DNA of 64,000 nucleotides from Pseudomonadales bacterium (lineage in GTDB: Bacteria; Pseudomonadota; Gammaproteobacteria; Pseudomonadales; Azotimanducaceae), in assembly GCA_024234635.1 (NCBI GenBank), contig JACKNX010000001.1, forward strand, positions 186,001-250,000, in the 5' to 3' direction. Of the stretch, positions 9,614-18,788 are shown piece after piece. The notes beneath the pieces were generated by a model. That model did no database searches and was not told the origin of the DNA. It saw nothing but the letters and a program-made list of their open reading frames with translations. Every line of letters starts with the position of its first letter. Positions within the stretch are counted from its first letter, which is position 1. The position numbers were made by a program, and so were the translations under genes.

Positions 9614-10986
9614 CAGTCGAACACCTTGCCGGCGTTGAGAATGCCCCGGGGATCCAGGGCCTGTTTGATGCGCCGCATGAGGGCAATTTCATCCTTGTCC
9701 CTGCTGATGCCGAGATAAGGCTTCTTTTCAAGCCCCACGCCATGCTCCGCCGACACCGAGCCGCCGATGTCCGCCAGTGGTTCGTACACGCATCCTTCCA
9801 CCGCTTCCCGGGTTTGTGCCCCGCCTTTGCCGACGCCGACCACCAGATGCAGGTTGCCGTCGCCCATATGGCCGAACGTGAAATTGGTGAAGGTACCGAA
9901 GCGCGCAGCAAGCCGCTGATTGACTTCGTTTATATACGCCTCCATGCGCGAGATGCGCATGCTGACATCGAAAGTGAAGGATGGCGCGTAGCGGAAAGTC
10001 TGTTCCACGTCGTCGCGCATGCCCCAAAGCTGCAGTCGCTGCGCTTCCGACTGCGCAACCACGGCGTCCGCCACCAGACCGCTCTCGTAGGCCTTTTCCA
10101 GGGTTTCCTGCACGGCCGCTTCGGACGCGCCCATGGCCTCGATCAGTACGTAGTAGGGATAGCTCTGCGCCAGCGGCGGCTGACTCTTCGCCGGCGGCGT
10201 GGTCACAAGGGTATAGAAGTTGTTCCACATCACCTCGAACGCCGACAACGTGCCGCCAAGTCCGGCATCCATGGCTTTGAGCAACTGACCCAGCTTCGGA
10301 AATTCATCCACCGCCACGAACAGCGTTGCCTGGCTGCCGGGTTTCTCACGCAGGCGCAGGACCGCGCGGGTGACAATACCCAGACTGCCTTCCGAGCCGA
10401 TGAACAGATGTTTGAGGTCGTAGCCGGCGTTGTTCTTGATCATGCGGTTGAGCGAACTGACAACCGTACCATCCGCCAGCACGGCTTCGATACCGAGCAC
10501 CATATCCCGCGTCATGCCGTAGCGGATAACCCGATTGCCGCCCGCATTGGTGGAAATGTTGCCGCCGATGGTGCAGCTGCCACGGCCACCGAGATCCAGC
10601 GGGAACATCAGTCCGTGCGCATCCGCGGCCTCCTGAATGGTCTGCAGCACCGCACCCGACTGCACCACCGCCGTCCGGTCGACGGGATCGATTTCTTCGA
10701 TGCGGTTCATGCGTTCCAGGGAGATGACAATATCGTCCGGCGTGGTATCGCCACCATGGACCAGCCCCGTGAGCCCGCCATGGGCCACCACACGCTGCCC
10801 CCGTGCGTTGCAGATGGCCAGCGCCTGGCTGACGTCCTGCGTGTTCCGGGCGCGCACGATGGCCGCGGCCTGGATCGTGTCACGACGCCAGATCCCGGCC
10901 GAGCGGCTGGTGACATCGTCCCCGGTGAGTACGTTTTCCGCACCCAGCGCTTCGACAAGCGCCGCCACGCATTGCTGCACCTCCAT
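9613..10986 (-). CDS. FAD-linked oxidase (GlcD/D-lactate dehydrogenase-like)
   Basis: 457-residue flavoprotein of the VAO/PCMH superfamily that oxidises a 2-hydroxy acid such as D-lactate, glycolate or D-2-hydroxyglutarate (exact substrate unknown). The FAD_binding_4 part contains GLVHGGDTTPDDIVISL, GRGSCTIGGNISTNAGG and GSEGSLGIVTRAVL. The C-terminal FAD-oxidase_C part has SVSAEHGVGLEKK, with the conserved active-site His. The open frame extends 47 codons further upstream, but those overlap the methyltransferase gene. The ATG at 10986 has a strong AAAGGGGG site and forms a TAATG junction with the methyltransferase stop, so I chose it. Confidence 0.9.
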   Translation of the reverse strand: MEVQQCVAALVEALGAENVLTGDDVTSRSAGIWRRDTIQAAAIVRARNTQDVSQALAICNARGQRVVAHGGLTGLVHGGDTTPDDIVISLERMNRIEEIDPVDRTAVVQSGAVLQTIQEAADAHGLMFPLDLGGRGSCTIGGNISTNAGGNRVIRYGMTRDMVLGIEAVLADGTVVSSLNRMIKNNAGYDLKHLFIGSEGSLGIVTRAVLRLREKPGSQATLFVAVDEFPKLGQLLKAMDAGLGGTLSAFEVMWNNFYTLVTTPPAKSQPPLAQSYPYYVLIEAMGASEAAVQETLEKAYESGLVADAVVAQSEAQRLQLWGMRDDVEQTFRYAPSFTFDVSMRISRMEAYINEVNQRLAARFGTFTNFTFGHMGDGNLHLVVGVGKGGAQTREAVEGCVYEPLADIGGSVSAEHGVGLEKKPYLGISRDKDEIALMRRIKQALDPRGILNAGKVFD

Positions 10987-11813
10987 TACGCCCCCTTTTC
11001 CGCGGTAACTAGAAACTGTGGAAGACAGAACAGAAATCGCCCCTCGGGCACTGCCGCCCTCGCTTCCTCGAGCATGGCTTCCGCCTCGGCGGCAGGCATG
11101 TGCCCGAAGGTCTTCACGTAGCCGCACATGTTGGTAAGTACGCCCAGACCATTGCCCTGCTGATCGGCGAATGCGGAGATCTTCACCCTGGCCGTACTGA
11201 AACCGGCCGTGCGCAGCGCACCGGCGGCACGCCGGCCGATATAGGGCTCGCGAAACGCTGGTGCCGCGGCGAGAAAAAAATCACGGGTGCGCTCGGCGCC
11301 CCAGGGCTCCACGAGAACGAACCCCCAGTCGCTGTCGATGATGTGCGCCCTGCCACCCGGCCGGGTCACCCGGAACACCTCGGCCAGGGTCTGCCCCACA
11401 TCAGGCACGTATTCGAGCACGTTTTTCAGAATCACCCGGTCAAACGATGCATCGGCAAACGGCAGCCGGTGATCCTCCAGCAGGTGGAAGTTCACGTTGG
11501 GCCGGTCCTTCGCGCGCGCGCTGGCATCGGCAACGAAGCGGGCATTGATATCCACGCCATCCACCGATCCCGCATCGCCGACCACGCCGGCGATGCCCAG
11601 CGCAAAAAATCCCGGCCCGCAACCGATATCCAGTACACGTTGTCCGGCGCCCAGTTCCGCGCCCTCCAGAAGCGCGAGTTGCGCCTCCCGCCAGACAAAC
11701 ATCTGTTCGTAACGCGACACCCGGTCATCTTCGATGTGTCGCCAGTGATCGGTGTAAAAAGTTTCTGCATCCACTTGTCCCGCCTCCCGTTCCCCGCTCT
11801 GCCGGCGGATCAT
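10986..11813 (-). CDS. Class I SAM-dependent methyltransferase
   Basis: 275 residues with a Methyltransf_11/UbiE-like fold. Motif I is VLDIGCGPGFFALGIAG (about residues 61-77), the acidic strand-2 motif is GVDINARF, and the post-motif strand ends in RVILKNVLEYVPDVGQTL. PGGRAHIIDSDWG follows as motif III. The substrate is unknown. It is the first gene of a three-gene leftward operon with 1-base junctions and is divergent from another methyltransferase (11881, +), with only 67 bp between them that must hold both promoters. Confidence 0.85.
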   Translation of the reverse strand: MIRRQSGEREAGQVDAETFYTDHWRHIEDDRVSRYEQMFVWREAQLALLEGAELGAGQRVLDIGCGPGFFALGIAGVVGDAGSVDGVDINARFVADASARAKDRPNVNFHLLEDHRLPFADASFDRVILKNVLEYVPDVGQTLAEVFRVTRPGGRAHIIDSDWGFVLVEPWGAERTRDFFLAAAPAFREPYIGRRAAGALRTAGFSTARVKISAFADQQGNGLGVLTNMCGYVKTFGHMPAAEAEAMLEEARAAVPEGRFLFCLPQFLVTAEKGA

Positions 11814-11880
11814 ACTGCCCGTGGCGCCGGGCTGTCAGGCCGCTACACTGGCCACCGCCTTTACCCGATCATCCGCGACC

Positions 11881-12459
11881 ATGCCCCGATTCGACGCAGC
11901 CTACTACAAGCGCTTCTACTACGATCCCGCCACCCGCGCCGCCGATCCCGACTATGCACGACGCCAGGCGCGATTCATTGCCAGCTATCTGAAGTTCGTG
12001 GAGCTGCCCGTGGAATCCATCCTCGACATGGGTTGTGGCGTGGGCAGGGTACTCAGGGCACTGGGTCGCGAATTTCCTGGCGCCTCGGTCACCGGCGTGG
12101 AGTACAGCGACTATCTCTGCGAGCGACATGGCTGGGAACACGGGTCCGTGGTGGACTATGCCGGCAAACCCCGCGATCTGGTTGTGTGCGCGGACGTGCT
12201 TGCGTACCTGAACAACCGCAACTGCGCCAGGGCCATCGACAATCTGGCGCGGCTGACGCGCGGTGCGCTGTATCTCGGCGCCCTCACGCGCGAGGATCGC
12301 CCGGTGGTGGACACGGAGCGCACCGATCCGGACCAGCAGGTCCGGTCTCTCGCGTGGTATCGACGCCATCTGCGCAAACATTTTGTTGCGATCGGCGGCG
12401 GTTTGTTCCTGAAGAAACCCATGCGGGTGACCATGTGGGCGCTGGACATGCTGGAATGA
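11881..12459 (+). CDS. Small class I SAM-dependent methyltransferase
   Basis: 192 residues from the chosen ATG, reading MPRFDAAYYKRFYYD, a start typical of small methyltransferases. Motif I is ILDMGCGVGRVLRALG, followed by VTGVEYSDYLCE (acidic strand-2 position) and DLVVCADVLAYL. The frame is open 20 codons upstream (ATG 11821), but that stretch is low-quality and overlaps the divergent promoter region. The target molecule is unknown. It lies 34 bp ahead of the GFA-type gene on the same strand. Confidence 0.8.
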   Translation: MPRFDAAYYKRFYYDPATRAADPDYARRQARFIASYLKFVELPVESILDMGCGVGRVLRALGREFPGASVTGVEYSDYLCERHGWEHGSVVDYAGKPRDLVVCADVLAYLNNRNCARAIDNLARLTRGALYLGALTREDRPVVDTERTDPDQQVRSLAWYRRHLRKHFVAIGGGLFLKKPMRVTMWALDMLE

Positions 12460-12493
12460 GCTCGTGCGCCACCTGCCCGCGCCGAGGTCCGCG

Positions 12494-12898
12494 ATGATCA
12501 CCGGAAGCTGCCTCTGCGCAGGTGTTCGCTACGTCATCGACGGCACCATCGACGAGGTGTCCATCTGTCACTGCGGTCAATGCCGCAAGGCCAGCGGCGG
12601 CGGCGGCATCGCCGTGTGTCCGCTGCCCAGCAGTCGCTTCAGGCTGCTCCAGGGACAGGATCTGCTGCGTGAGTTCCGGGCCACGCCTGGCAAGGCCCGG
12701 GTGTTCTGCGGCCGCTGCGGAAGCCCGCTGTACAGCTGCCGCGACGATCTGCCGGACACCCTGCGTGTGCGCCTGGGAAGCCTGGATTCGCCGGTGACGT
12801 GCGCGAACCGTTATCACATCCACGTGGACAGCCGGGCGAGCTGGGATACGCTGCCGGAAGGCGAGCCGCGTTATCCCGGCGCCCGCCCGACGGCTTGA
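12494..12898 (+). CDS. GFA/CENP-V family zinc-binding protein
   Basis: 134 residues from ATG 12494, which has GAGG about 8 bases upstream and gives the usual family start MITGSCLCAGVRY. The zinc-cysteine pattern is complete: Cys6 and Cys8 (SCLCAG), Cys25, Cys27 and Cys30 (CHCGQC), Cys72 and Cys75 (FCGRCGSPLY). The family is named after the glutathione-dependent formaldehyde-activating enzyme Gfa, but most members have no proven activity, so glutathione-adduct handling is only a possibility. It sits between a methyltransferase and a luciferase-like oxidoreductase on the same strand. Confidence 0.88.
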   Translation: MITGSCLCAGVRYVIDGTIDEVSICHCGQCRKASGGGGIAVCPLPSSRFRLLQGQDLLREFRATPGKARVFCGRCGSPLYSCRDDLPDTLRVRLGSLDSPVTCANRYHIHVDSRASWDTLPEGEPRYPGARPTA

Positions 12899-12971
12899 GA
12901 ACACCCGCGTCGTTTCGCAGCGTCGGTTTTCGCAGTACGCTGCCAATACCGCATCCGGGGGAGGAACGGCA

Positions 12972-14147
12972 ATGAAATTCGGCATCTTCTACGAACTGCA
13001 GCTACCCAAGCCCTGGCAGGAGGACAGCGAATACCGGCTGTTCAACCAGGCTCTGGAGCAGATCGAACTGGCGGACAACCTGGGCTACGACTACGCCTGG
13101 GAAGTCGAGCACCACTTCCTCGAAGAGTATTCGCACTCGTCCGCCCCCGAGGTGTTTCTTGCCGCGGCCAGCCAGCGCACGAAGAACATCCGCCTGGGTC
13201 ATGGCATCGTCCAGTTGCCAACCAATCATCCCGCGCGGGTGGCGGAACGCGTATCGACCCTGGACCTCATCAGCCACGGCCGCGTCGAGCTGGGCCTTGG
13301 TGAGGGTTCCAGTGTCACCGAGCTGCACCCGTTCGATCGCCGATTCCGTGACAAGCGTGCCGTATGGGAAGACGCGGTTCGCGCCACGCTGCCGATGTTC
13401 TGGAAGGAAGGCCATGAGTATCACGGCGAGTACTTCGATTTCCCGCTGCGCAATGTCATTCCCAAGCCCCGCCAGAAGCCGCATCCGCCGCTGTGGGTAG
13501 CCTGCTCGCAGATGGAGACGGTACGCATGGCGGGTCGGCGCGGTATGGGCGCCCTCGGCTTTTCGTTCGTCAGTCCCGACGCCGCGCGCGCCTGGTGTCA
13601 TGCGTACTACAACGAATACCTGCACAACCGCGAACTGTTGTGCGAGTACCAGCCCAATCCCAATCTGGCCGTGGTCGCGCCTTTCATGTGCTGCGAAACC
13701 GACGAAGAGGCGCAGGCAAAAATGGACGGCTGGTCGTTCTTCCAGTTCGCCCTGATTCTCTACAACAAGGAAGGACCGTTCGCGCCCGGTACAGTGAACC
13801 TGTGGGAGCGTTATCAGGCGTGGAAGACCACGGGCGCCGGCAGCCAGATCAGTCCCGCATCCGGCCTGGTGGGGTCCCCTGCCACGATCCGTGAGCGGTT
13901 GCGCGAGTTCCAGGCAGTGCACGTGGACCAGGTAATTCTGCTCAACCAGGCCGGCAAGAATCGCCATGAAGACATCTGTTCGAGCCTGGAACTTTTCGCC
14001 CGCGAAGTGATGCCCGAATTCCACGCCGCCGATGCCGATCACCAGGCCTGGAAACGGGAGGTTCTGGGAGGGCGAACGGTGCTGGAGGCGATCGATACGG
14101 CGCAATACAACATCTATTCGCTGCAGACGCCCAGCAAGACCGCGTAG
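12972..14147 (+). CDS. LLM-class flavin-dependent oxidoreductase
   Basis: 391-residue luciferase-like monooxygenase fold that uses reduced flavin (FMN or F420). Family signatures are the start MKFGIFYELQLPKPW, YAWEVEHHFLEEYSHSSAPE, IRLGHGIVQLPTNHP and RVSTLDLISHGRVELGLGEG, plus a C-terminal segment LVGSPATIRERLREFQ near residue 297. An excellent GGGGGAGG site lies 9 bases before the ATG. Proteins of this type are common in hydrocarbon- and terpenoid-degrading bacteria; the substrate cannot be told from sequence. About 290 bp of apparently empty DNA follows before the pilin-like gene. Confidence 0.92.
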   Translation: MKFGIFYELQLPKPWQEDSEYRLFNQALEQIELADNLGYDYAWEVEHHFLEEYSHSSAPEVFLAAASQRTKNIRLGHGIVQLPTNHPARVAERVSTLDLISHGRVELGLGEGSSVTELHPFDRRFRDKRAVWEDAVRATLPMFWKEGHEYHGEYFDFPLRNVIPKPRQKPHPPLWVACSQMETVRMAGRRGMGALGFSFVSPDAARAWCHAYYNEYLHNRELLCEYQPNPNLAVVAPFMCCETDEEAQAKMDGWSFFQFALILYNKEGPFAPGTVNLWERYQAWKTTGAGSQISPASGLVGSPATIRERLREFQAVHVDQVILLNQAGKNRHEDICSSLELFAREVMPEFHAADADHQAWKREVLGGRTVLEAIDTAQYNIYSLQTPSKTA

Positions 14148-14438
14148 CACTCCGAGACGGATTGTCCGCGGTAGGGATGGACACTGTGAGCCCTGCCCGC
14201 GGCGTTGAAGCGGGTCTTGCCGCGCCGCCATCCAGCCGACGCCCGCGCCGCGACCGCCAACCCGTCGCACGCTGTTCCGGACGGCGGGGGTGAAGCCTCC
14301 CCGCCAACCGGATTGTCTGGCCTGAACACGCGCCCGAACCGTCAAAAAGGCGACGGCTGACGGGAAATTCATGACATTGCGCACGCTGCGAAGGCAACTC
14401 CCGGCGTAGGCTTGACGGACCTGAACGGGACTGCACGG

Positions 14439-14894
14439 ATGTCAACAACCAATCATCAACATGGGTACACGCTGCTGGAGTTGCTGGTCGTTGCCGGAAT
14501 CATTGCGCTCGTCGCCGCGATCGCCGTGCCTATGTATCAGTCGCACCTGAATACGGCAAAGGCATCGAAGCTGCTCCATCACTATGACGAGGCCGTCCGC
14601 TCATCCCGCTACGCACTGATGCAGGAGCGGTTGCGCGATGCCAACGCAACCACTTCCACCCTGCCGGCAACCACGCCCGAGTGGCTGGAGTTTCTTTCGG
14701 GCGGTATCGGCGCAGCGCCGGATGGCGGCGCGCCTTATGTCGCCAGCGCCTTTGGCGACGGCGCCACGGGCGCCGTGGGCATTACCTTCGACGACACCAA
14801 CGAGGCAGTCACGGTGTCGCGCCCGGCCTACGCCGGACTGCCGCCCCTGATCGCCCAGGTGACATCGGAAAGCGTGACGTATACGACGCCTTAG
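14439..14894 (+). CDS. Orphan type IV pilin-like protein
   Basis: 151 residues. A 10-residue leader (MSTTNHQHG) precedes the prepilin-peptidase site G/YTLLELL, with Glu at mature position 5 and a hydrophobic N-terminal helix running to AAIAVPMYQSHL. The C-terminal part is short and matches no specific pilin I know. It stands alone, about 27 kb from the minor-pilin operon, so it could be a pseudopilin or an accessory pilin. A TTG 27 bases upstream (14412) is an alternative start. A REP-like repeat overlaps its stop codon and the five-hairpin element begins 56 bp later. Confidence 0.8.
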   Translation: MSTTNHQHGYTLLELLVVAGIIALVAAIAVPMYQSHLNTAKASKLLHHYDEAVRSSRYALMQERLRDANATTSTLPATTPEWLEFLSGGIGAAPDGGAPYVASAFGDGATGAVGITFDDTNEAVTVSRPAYAGLPPLIAQVTSESVTYTTP

Positions 14895-14924
14895 CAGCTG
14901 GCCACGTTGCGATTGCCAGTGCTG
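14892..14924 (+). repeat. REP-like short palindromic repeat, copy 2
   Basis: Same core as at 8155-8185 (CTGGCCACGTTGCGATTGCC plus AG), beginning at the stop codon of the pilin-like gene. It is followed by a perfect small hairpin, CATGGAAC-TTC-GTTCCATG (14930-14948), and then by the five-hairpin element. Confidence 0.6.
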
Positions 14925-14950
14925 TCGCGCATGGAACTTCGTTCCATGAG

Positions 14951-15090
14951 AGGCTGCTGAAAAAAGCAGCCTGGCAAACCAGCCAGGGATGGCTGGCCCG
15001 GAAATGCTGGGGAAAACGCTGTATTTGGCGCGAGTCGGCCAAGCCGCCGACTGCTGAAACACGTCCAGGCGGGACTTTTTCAGCATTCTG
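14951..15090 (+). repeat. Five-hairpin repeat element, copy A
   Basis: Non-coding element shared with 32404-32566 (inverted) and 48826-48990. In order it can form: AGGCTGCT/AGCAGCCT; CCAGCC/GGCTGG; a degenerate stem around GGAAAACGCTGTATTT; AGTCGGC/GCCGACT; and TGCTGAAA...GTCC/GGGAC...TTTCAGCA. It lies 3' of the pilin-like gene in the same orientation. It could act as a transcription end, an mRNA-stabilising structure or a small non-autonomous mobile element; none of these is shown by sequence alone. Confidence 0.7.
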
Positions 15091-15163
15091 ATAAGCGGAA
15101 CACCCACAGCCGCCCGGCGAAGCGGGGTACACTAACGCGTCATCGCCAGGCCGAACTCCCGAC

Positions 15164-15601
15164 GTGCTTCATCGTTATAAAACCGCCCGCTGCATTCTGA
15201 GAAACCAGGATCGGTTCCTTCTTGCCGTGCACTCGAGCTTCTGGCGGGTATCTCCGCGTCGCTGGGGCCTGCCAGGTGGCGGTATCGAATGGGGTGAGGC
15301 ACCGGAAGTCGCCGTGCGACGGGAACTACGCGAAGAGCTCTCCTGTGACGTCGGCGAGTTGATTCCCGTCGGAGCATTTCAGTACAAGCGTGCGCAGCAC
15401 ATGGTCTACACGGCCGAAACGACTCTCGAGTCATTTGACTGGGACGACAATGAGCTGCTCGATCTGCGCTGGTTCACCCGCGACGAGGTAAACGACCTCG
15501 CCAGAGACAATTTACTGCACGCCGGTTACGAGCTCGACGCCATTCACCACGTACTGACGCAGTTTTCGGACGACCAGCCGCGTCGCATCATCGCGCGATA
15601 G
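15164..15601 (+). CDS. Nudix hydrolase
   Basis: 145 residues with a Nudix box starting at GGGIEWGEAPEVAVRREL and continuing REELSCDV (about residues 38-62), which fits GX5EX7REUXEEXGU except that the last Gly is replaced (EELSC). It would hydrolyse a nucleoside-diphosphate-linked substrate with Mg2+ bound by the RE..EE glutamates. The start is GTG, and I see no strong ribosome-binding site. It stands alone between the repeat element and the MoxR-type locus, so neighbours do not reveal a substrate. Confidence 0.87.
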   Translation: MLHRYKTARCILRNQDRFLLAVHSSFWRVSPRRWGLPGGGIEWGEAPEVAVRRELREELSCDVGELIPVGAFQYKRAQHMVYTAETTLESFDWDDNELLDLRWFTRDEVNDLARDNLLHAGYELDAIHHVLTQFSDDQPRRIIAR

Positions 15602-15721
15602 CCCCGTCCGGCGCGGGGTTACGCCGCGCCGTCCTGATCGACCAGCCCTGCGCCCTTCAGATGCCCGGCGATCTCAATTATCATCCTGCCCGATACGGGG
15701 ATCGAAGGGAGTTCGACAGCC

Positions 15722-16507
15722 ATGTACGTCCGTCCGACGTCGCCACTGACCATCAGCGGCGTACTCGATCAGGGATTCAAGCTCTACACATCCGCCTTCC
15801 GGCCCGTTCTCGGGCTGGCGATTCTGACCGGCATCGCCAGCGCACTGCCTAATGCGGCACTGACACTGCTTGGTGTCGATGCGGAAGACGCCGAATCCAT
15901 CATGGCAAGCCTGGCGCTGTTTCTTCCCATCATGCTCATCGGCTTGCTGCTGTACGGCGTTTTCTATCTTGCGCTGGTGATCAGACTGCATGCATTCACG
16001 CAGGACGACGATCCGGGCATTGCACGGTGCCTGTCCCGCGCTTCGTGGAAGCTGATTCCGGTCACGCTGTCGACCATTCTTTTCAGCCTGATCGTCTTTG
16101 CTGGTCTGCTACTCCTGCTGGTACCAGGCATGATTCTCGCCGTCTATCTGTCCTACTACGTTCTGGCCATCACCCTGGACGACCGCGGGCCGGTGGATGG
16201 GCTGAAATACAGCCTGGATCTGGTGCGTGGCTACTGGTGGCGTTGCGCGATCATCGCCACCATGGCCGTCATCATCACCGGCGTGGCAGGAGCACTGGTC
16301 GGCCTGGCCTCGGCGACGGTGCAGTTCGCGGGTGACGTCACGCTGATCAAATCAGTCAATCTTATCGTGAGCCTGCTTGTCAGCCCGGCCATCAACGCCA
16401 TCTTCATCCCGTTGAATGTCGCTTTCGCGATAACGCTCTATCAGGATCTCAAACTGCGCAAGGAAGGCGACGATCTGAACGCCCGTATCGACGCCATCAC
16501 GATCTGA
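15722..16507 (+). CDS. Hypothetical multi-pass membrane protein
   Basis: 261 residues with about five or six hydrophobic segments (for example AFRPVLGLAILTGIASAL, FLPIMLIGLLLYGVFYLAL and IVFAGLLLLLVPGMILAVYL). The layout and the motif LVPGMILAVYLSYYV resemble the YciC/glycerophosphodiesterase membrane-domain type of integral membrane protein. An AGGGAG lies about 11 bases before the ATG. It is immediately upstream of the DUF4129-DUF4350-MoxR-DUF58 genes, where such proteins are often found, so a part in the same envelope process is likely but unproven. Confidence 0.75.
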   Translation: MYVRPTSPLTISGVLDQGFKLYTSAFRPVLGLAILTGIASALPNAALTLLGVDAEDAESIMASLALFLPIMLIGLLLYGVFYLALVIRLHAFTQDDDPGIARCLSRASWKLIPVTLSTILFSLIVFAGLLLLLVPGMILAVYLSYYVLAITLDDRGPVDGLKYSLDLVRGYWWRCAIIATMAVIITGVAGALVGLASATVQFAGDVTLIKSVNLIVSLLVSPAINAIFIPLNVAFAITLYQDLKLRKEGDDLNARIDAITI

Positions 16508-16596
16508 CCCGGAATTGACATGCAGGCAATTCCGCGGCCGAAGAAAGCGCCCGATCACAGGATCGCAGTCCTTTCGGGGATCCGCCGTACTGCCGC

Positions 16597-17553
16597 TTGC
16601 GCTTGCCCGCATCGCCGGGTCTAGCGCACGTCGTGTACCGCCCACTCCAGACCCTGCTGATGTATGCCGCACTGGTCATTCCGGACCTGTGCGCCATGCC
16701 GATCGCGAACGCCACGGCACGGGAGGATACGCTGAGGGAGGTGCTCGAATGCCGGAACCGGCTTGCCGAGGCCACGGCAACGGCGGACGACGCCACCGCC
16801 GGCGTGGCGTGCGCCGACGCGCAGCAAACCTACGCGTCGGATGTCTGGCGCGGGGTCATGGTGCAACCGGCGTTCGAGGAACTCGACTACACCGGACTCT
16901 CAGAATTTGCGGATATCCTGCGCACGTACGTGCACCCCTCCGCGCCGGTCACACTGGATACCGCCAGCCTGGACGCAATTCTCGCCGGGCTGGATCGCCC
17001 GCCGGAACCAACGCAATCCTGGGCCCAGCGCATCCTCGGGTGGCTGAGAGGTCTCATCCCCGAGCAACTGACAACCGGGATGGGCGAGTGGCTCGAAGAC
17101 GTGGTGAAACGTCTTGAAGCGCAGGGAACAACATGGCGCCTGCTGGGACTGCTTGTGCTCGGCGCCGGCCTGATTGCCGTCATCACCCTGTTGTTGCGCG
17201 AACTGCGCGTAACGCGGGGCACCTCGCGCGCTACCCCGCATGCCAGCGAGATGGCGGAGCAACCACCCGCGAACGCGGCAGACGGATCGTTTGCGCAGCT
17301 CTTCCCTCAGCTCCTCGAGGTACTGCACCGGCGCCATGCGATAACACGGCCGGAGAGCCTTACCCACCGGGAGCTGCGTCGCGTCATCGACACTGCACTG
17401 CGCTCCGAGTCCGCGGACGCCGCCATGGTCTGTCGTGTGGCGGAACAGGTGCGCTACGGCAAGGGCGCGCCGACCAGCCTGGAAAGCGAGCAGTTCGCGG
17501 TTGCGGGCGCGCACCTGTTGCAGGTACTCGGTATGCCTGATTCGCCACCATGA
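16597..17553 (+). CDS. DUF4129-domain membrane protein
   Basis: Up to 318 residues. A hydrophobic N-terminal segment (LLMYAALVIPDLCAMPIANA) looks like a signal sequence, then comes a region with an amphipathic RILGWLRGLIPEQL, one transmembrane helix (LLGLLVLGAGLIAVITLLL, about 194-212) and a C-terminal cytoplasmic DUF4129 domain (SLTHRELRRVID...VAEQVRYG, about 265-300). The start is uncertain: TTG 16597, GTG 16633 and ATG 16660 are in frame, none with a clear ribosome-binding site. Its stop overlaps the next ATG (ATGA). DUF4129 proteins are standard partners of MoxR/DUF58 loci. Confidence 0.8.
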   Translation: MRLPASPGLAHVVYRPLQTLLMYAALVIPDLCAMPIANATAREDTLREVLECRNRLAEATATADDATAGVACADAQQTYASDVWRGVMVQPAFEELDYTGLSEFADILRTYVHPSAPVTLDTASLDAILAGLDRPPEPTQSWAQRILGWLRGLIPEQLTTGMGEWLEDVVKRLEAQGTTWRLLGLLVLGAGLIAVITLLLRELRVTRGTSRATPHASEMAEQPPANAADGSFAQLFPQLLEVLHRRHAITRPESLTHRELRRVIDTALRSESADAAMVCRVAEQVRYGKGAPTSLESEQFAVAGAHLLQVLGMPDSPP

Positions 17554-18788
17554 GCGAGCGCCTCCACACCGCGGCCCTGCTGCTGCTCACGCTGCTGGCG
17601 TTGCTGGCGCTCTTCGTGCGCCCCAGTGCGAAGGAGGACTATTCGCGGCCGACCTCACACGACACGGGGCCTGACGGCATGGCGGCCCTGTCCGGGTGGC
17701 TGCGGGAGGCGGGTATCGCGGCGGTGAGCTGGCAGGAGCGTTTTCCCGTTCTGGCTGACCGCAGCGACATTCCCCGCTCGGGCAATGTGCTCTATGTGGT
17801 ACTGCCTTCCCGCCTGGGCTGGTCGTCGGAGGAGGTCTCCCGTCTGTACCAGTGGCTGTCAAGCGGCAACACCCTGGTCCTGGCAGCCGCCCTGAACGAA
17901 ACACCGCGTTGGAGCCAGCAGCCGGGTCACCGCGTCGACACGACAAGCCAGGATATCGAACGGCTGACCGGGGCGAGCGTGTATGCCGTTCCCGCCCGGA
18001 AGGCGGGCGAAGAACCGCCACACGTGGACGGCCAGGCCGAACCGTTGACCTTGTTTCCGTTCGAGAACGCCGGATTGATGGAAGGCGTTTCGGCGTTGCA
18101 TCACTACACCGATCTGCAAACGCGGTTCTGGATGCCGGACGAAGGGGAGGACAACCAGGTGACCGTGTTCATGGCCCGGGAGGAACAGTCCCTGACACCC
18201 GCCATCTGGGAGCTCACGGCAGGCAGCGGTCGAATCATCGTACTCACCAGTACCACACTGCTCGCGAATCGCGGCATCGGGCAGGCGGACAACCGGCAAC
18301 TGGCGCGCAATCTCGTGCGTTTCCACCTGCAGCCCGGCGCCGTATGGTTCTTCGACGACATGCACCAGGGACTGTCGGCACTGTACGATCCCGAGGCCTT
18401 CTTCAAGGATCCGCGCCTGTGGTACTCCGTGGCATTCCTCCTGATCGCCTGGTTCGTCTACATGCTGGGCACAAACGGCCGTCTGGCCCCGCCACGCGAC
18501 GAGCCACTGGTGTTCAGTCAGGCCGATCACGTCCGCGCGATGAGTGGTTTCATGGCGCGCAAGCTCGCCCCGCTCGAGACCGGACGATTGCTGTTGGAAC
18601 AGTGGGCCCGCGAAAGCGGAAGCGCACCGCACCAGGGCGTGCGTGAACTTGTGCTGCGCCTGCGCACACTGCCGCCATCACTGCAGAAGCGCCTGCTGGA
18701 TGCCGAGGCGAGCCTGGCAAGCGGCAGGGCGGTCAACCTCAACAGGCTGAACAACGATCTTCACGAAGCGAGGAAGCGGACGGGATGA
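17550..18788 (+). CDS. DUF4350-domain membrane protein
   Basis: 412 residues. An N-terminal transmembrane helix (ALLLLTLLALLALFV, residues 9-23) anchors a periplasmic DUF4350 region with a GATase-like Rossmann core (GPDGMAALSGWLREAGI, VLYVVLPSRLGWS, GNTLVLAAAL). A second helix lies near residue 295 (WYSVAFLLIAWFVYMLG), before a cytoplasmic tail. It overlaps DUF4129 upstream and MoxR downstream by ATGA junctions, so the block is co-translated. Such proteins are inferred to work with the MoxR ATPase in envelope protein assembly or maturation. Confidence 0.82.
   Translation: MSERLHTAALLLLTLLALLALFVRPSAKEDYSRPTSHDTGPDGMAALSGWLREAGIAAVSWQERFPVLADRSDIPRSGNVLYVVLPSRLGWSSEEVSRLYQWLSSGNTLVLAAALNETPRWSQQPGHRVDTTSQDIERLTGASVYAVPARKAGEEPPHVDGQAEPLTLFPFENAGLMEGVSALHHYTDLQTRFWMPDEGEDNQVTVFMAREEQSLTPAIWELTAGSGRIIVLTSTTLLANRGIGQADNRQLARNLVRFHLQPGAVWFFDDMHQGLSALYDPEAFFKDPRLWYSVAFLLIAWFVYMLGTNGRLAPPRDEPLVFSQADHVRAMSGFMARKLAPLETGRLLLEQWARESGSAPHQGVRELVLRLRTLPPSLQKRLLDAEASLASGRAVNLNRLNNDLHEARKRTG

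Noticed and set aside
11100..12497. 465-codon open frame on the + strand across the two methyltransferase genes
   Set aside because: It covers the divergent promoter region and both methyltransferase genes in wrong frames; no domain fits.
15622..15723. 34-codon frame on the - strand (MAVELPSIPVSG...)
   Set aside because: No good ribosome-binding site, and its ATG shares CATG with the start of the membrane protein gene; likely chance.
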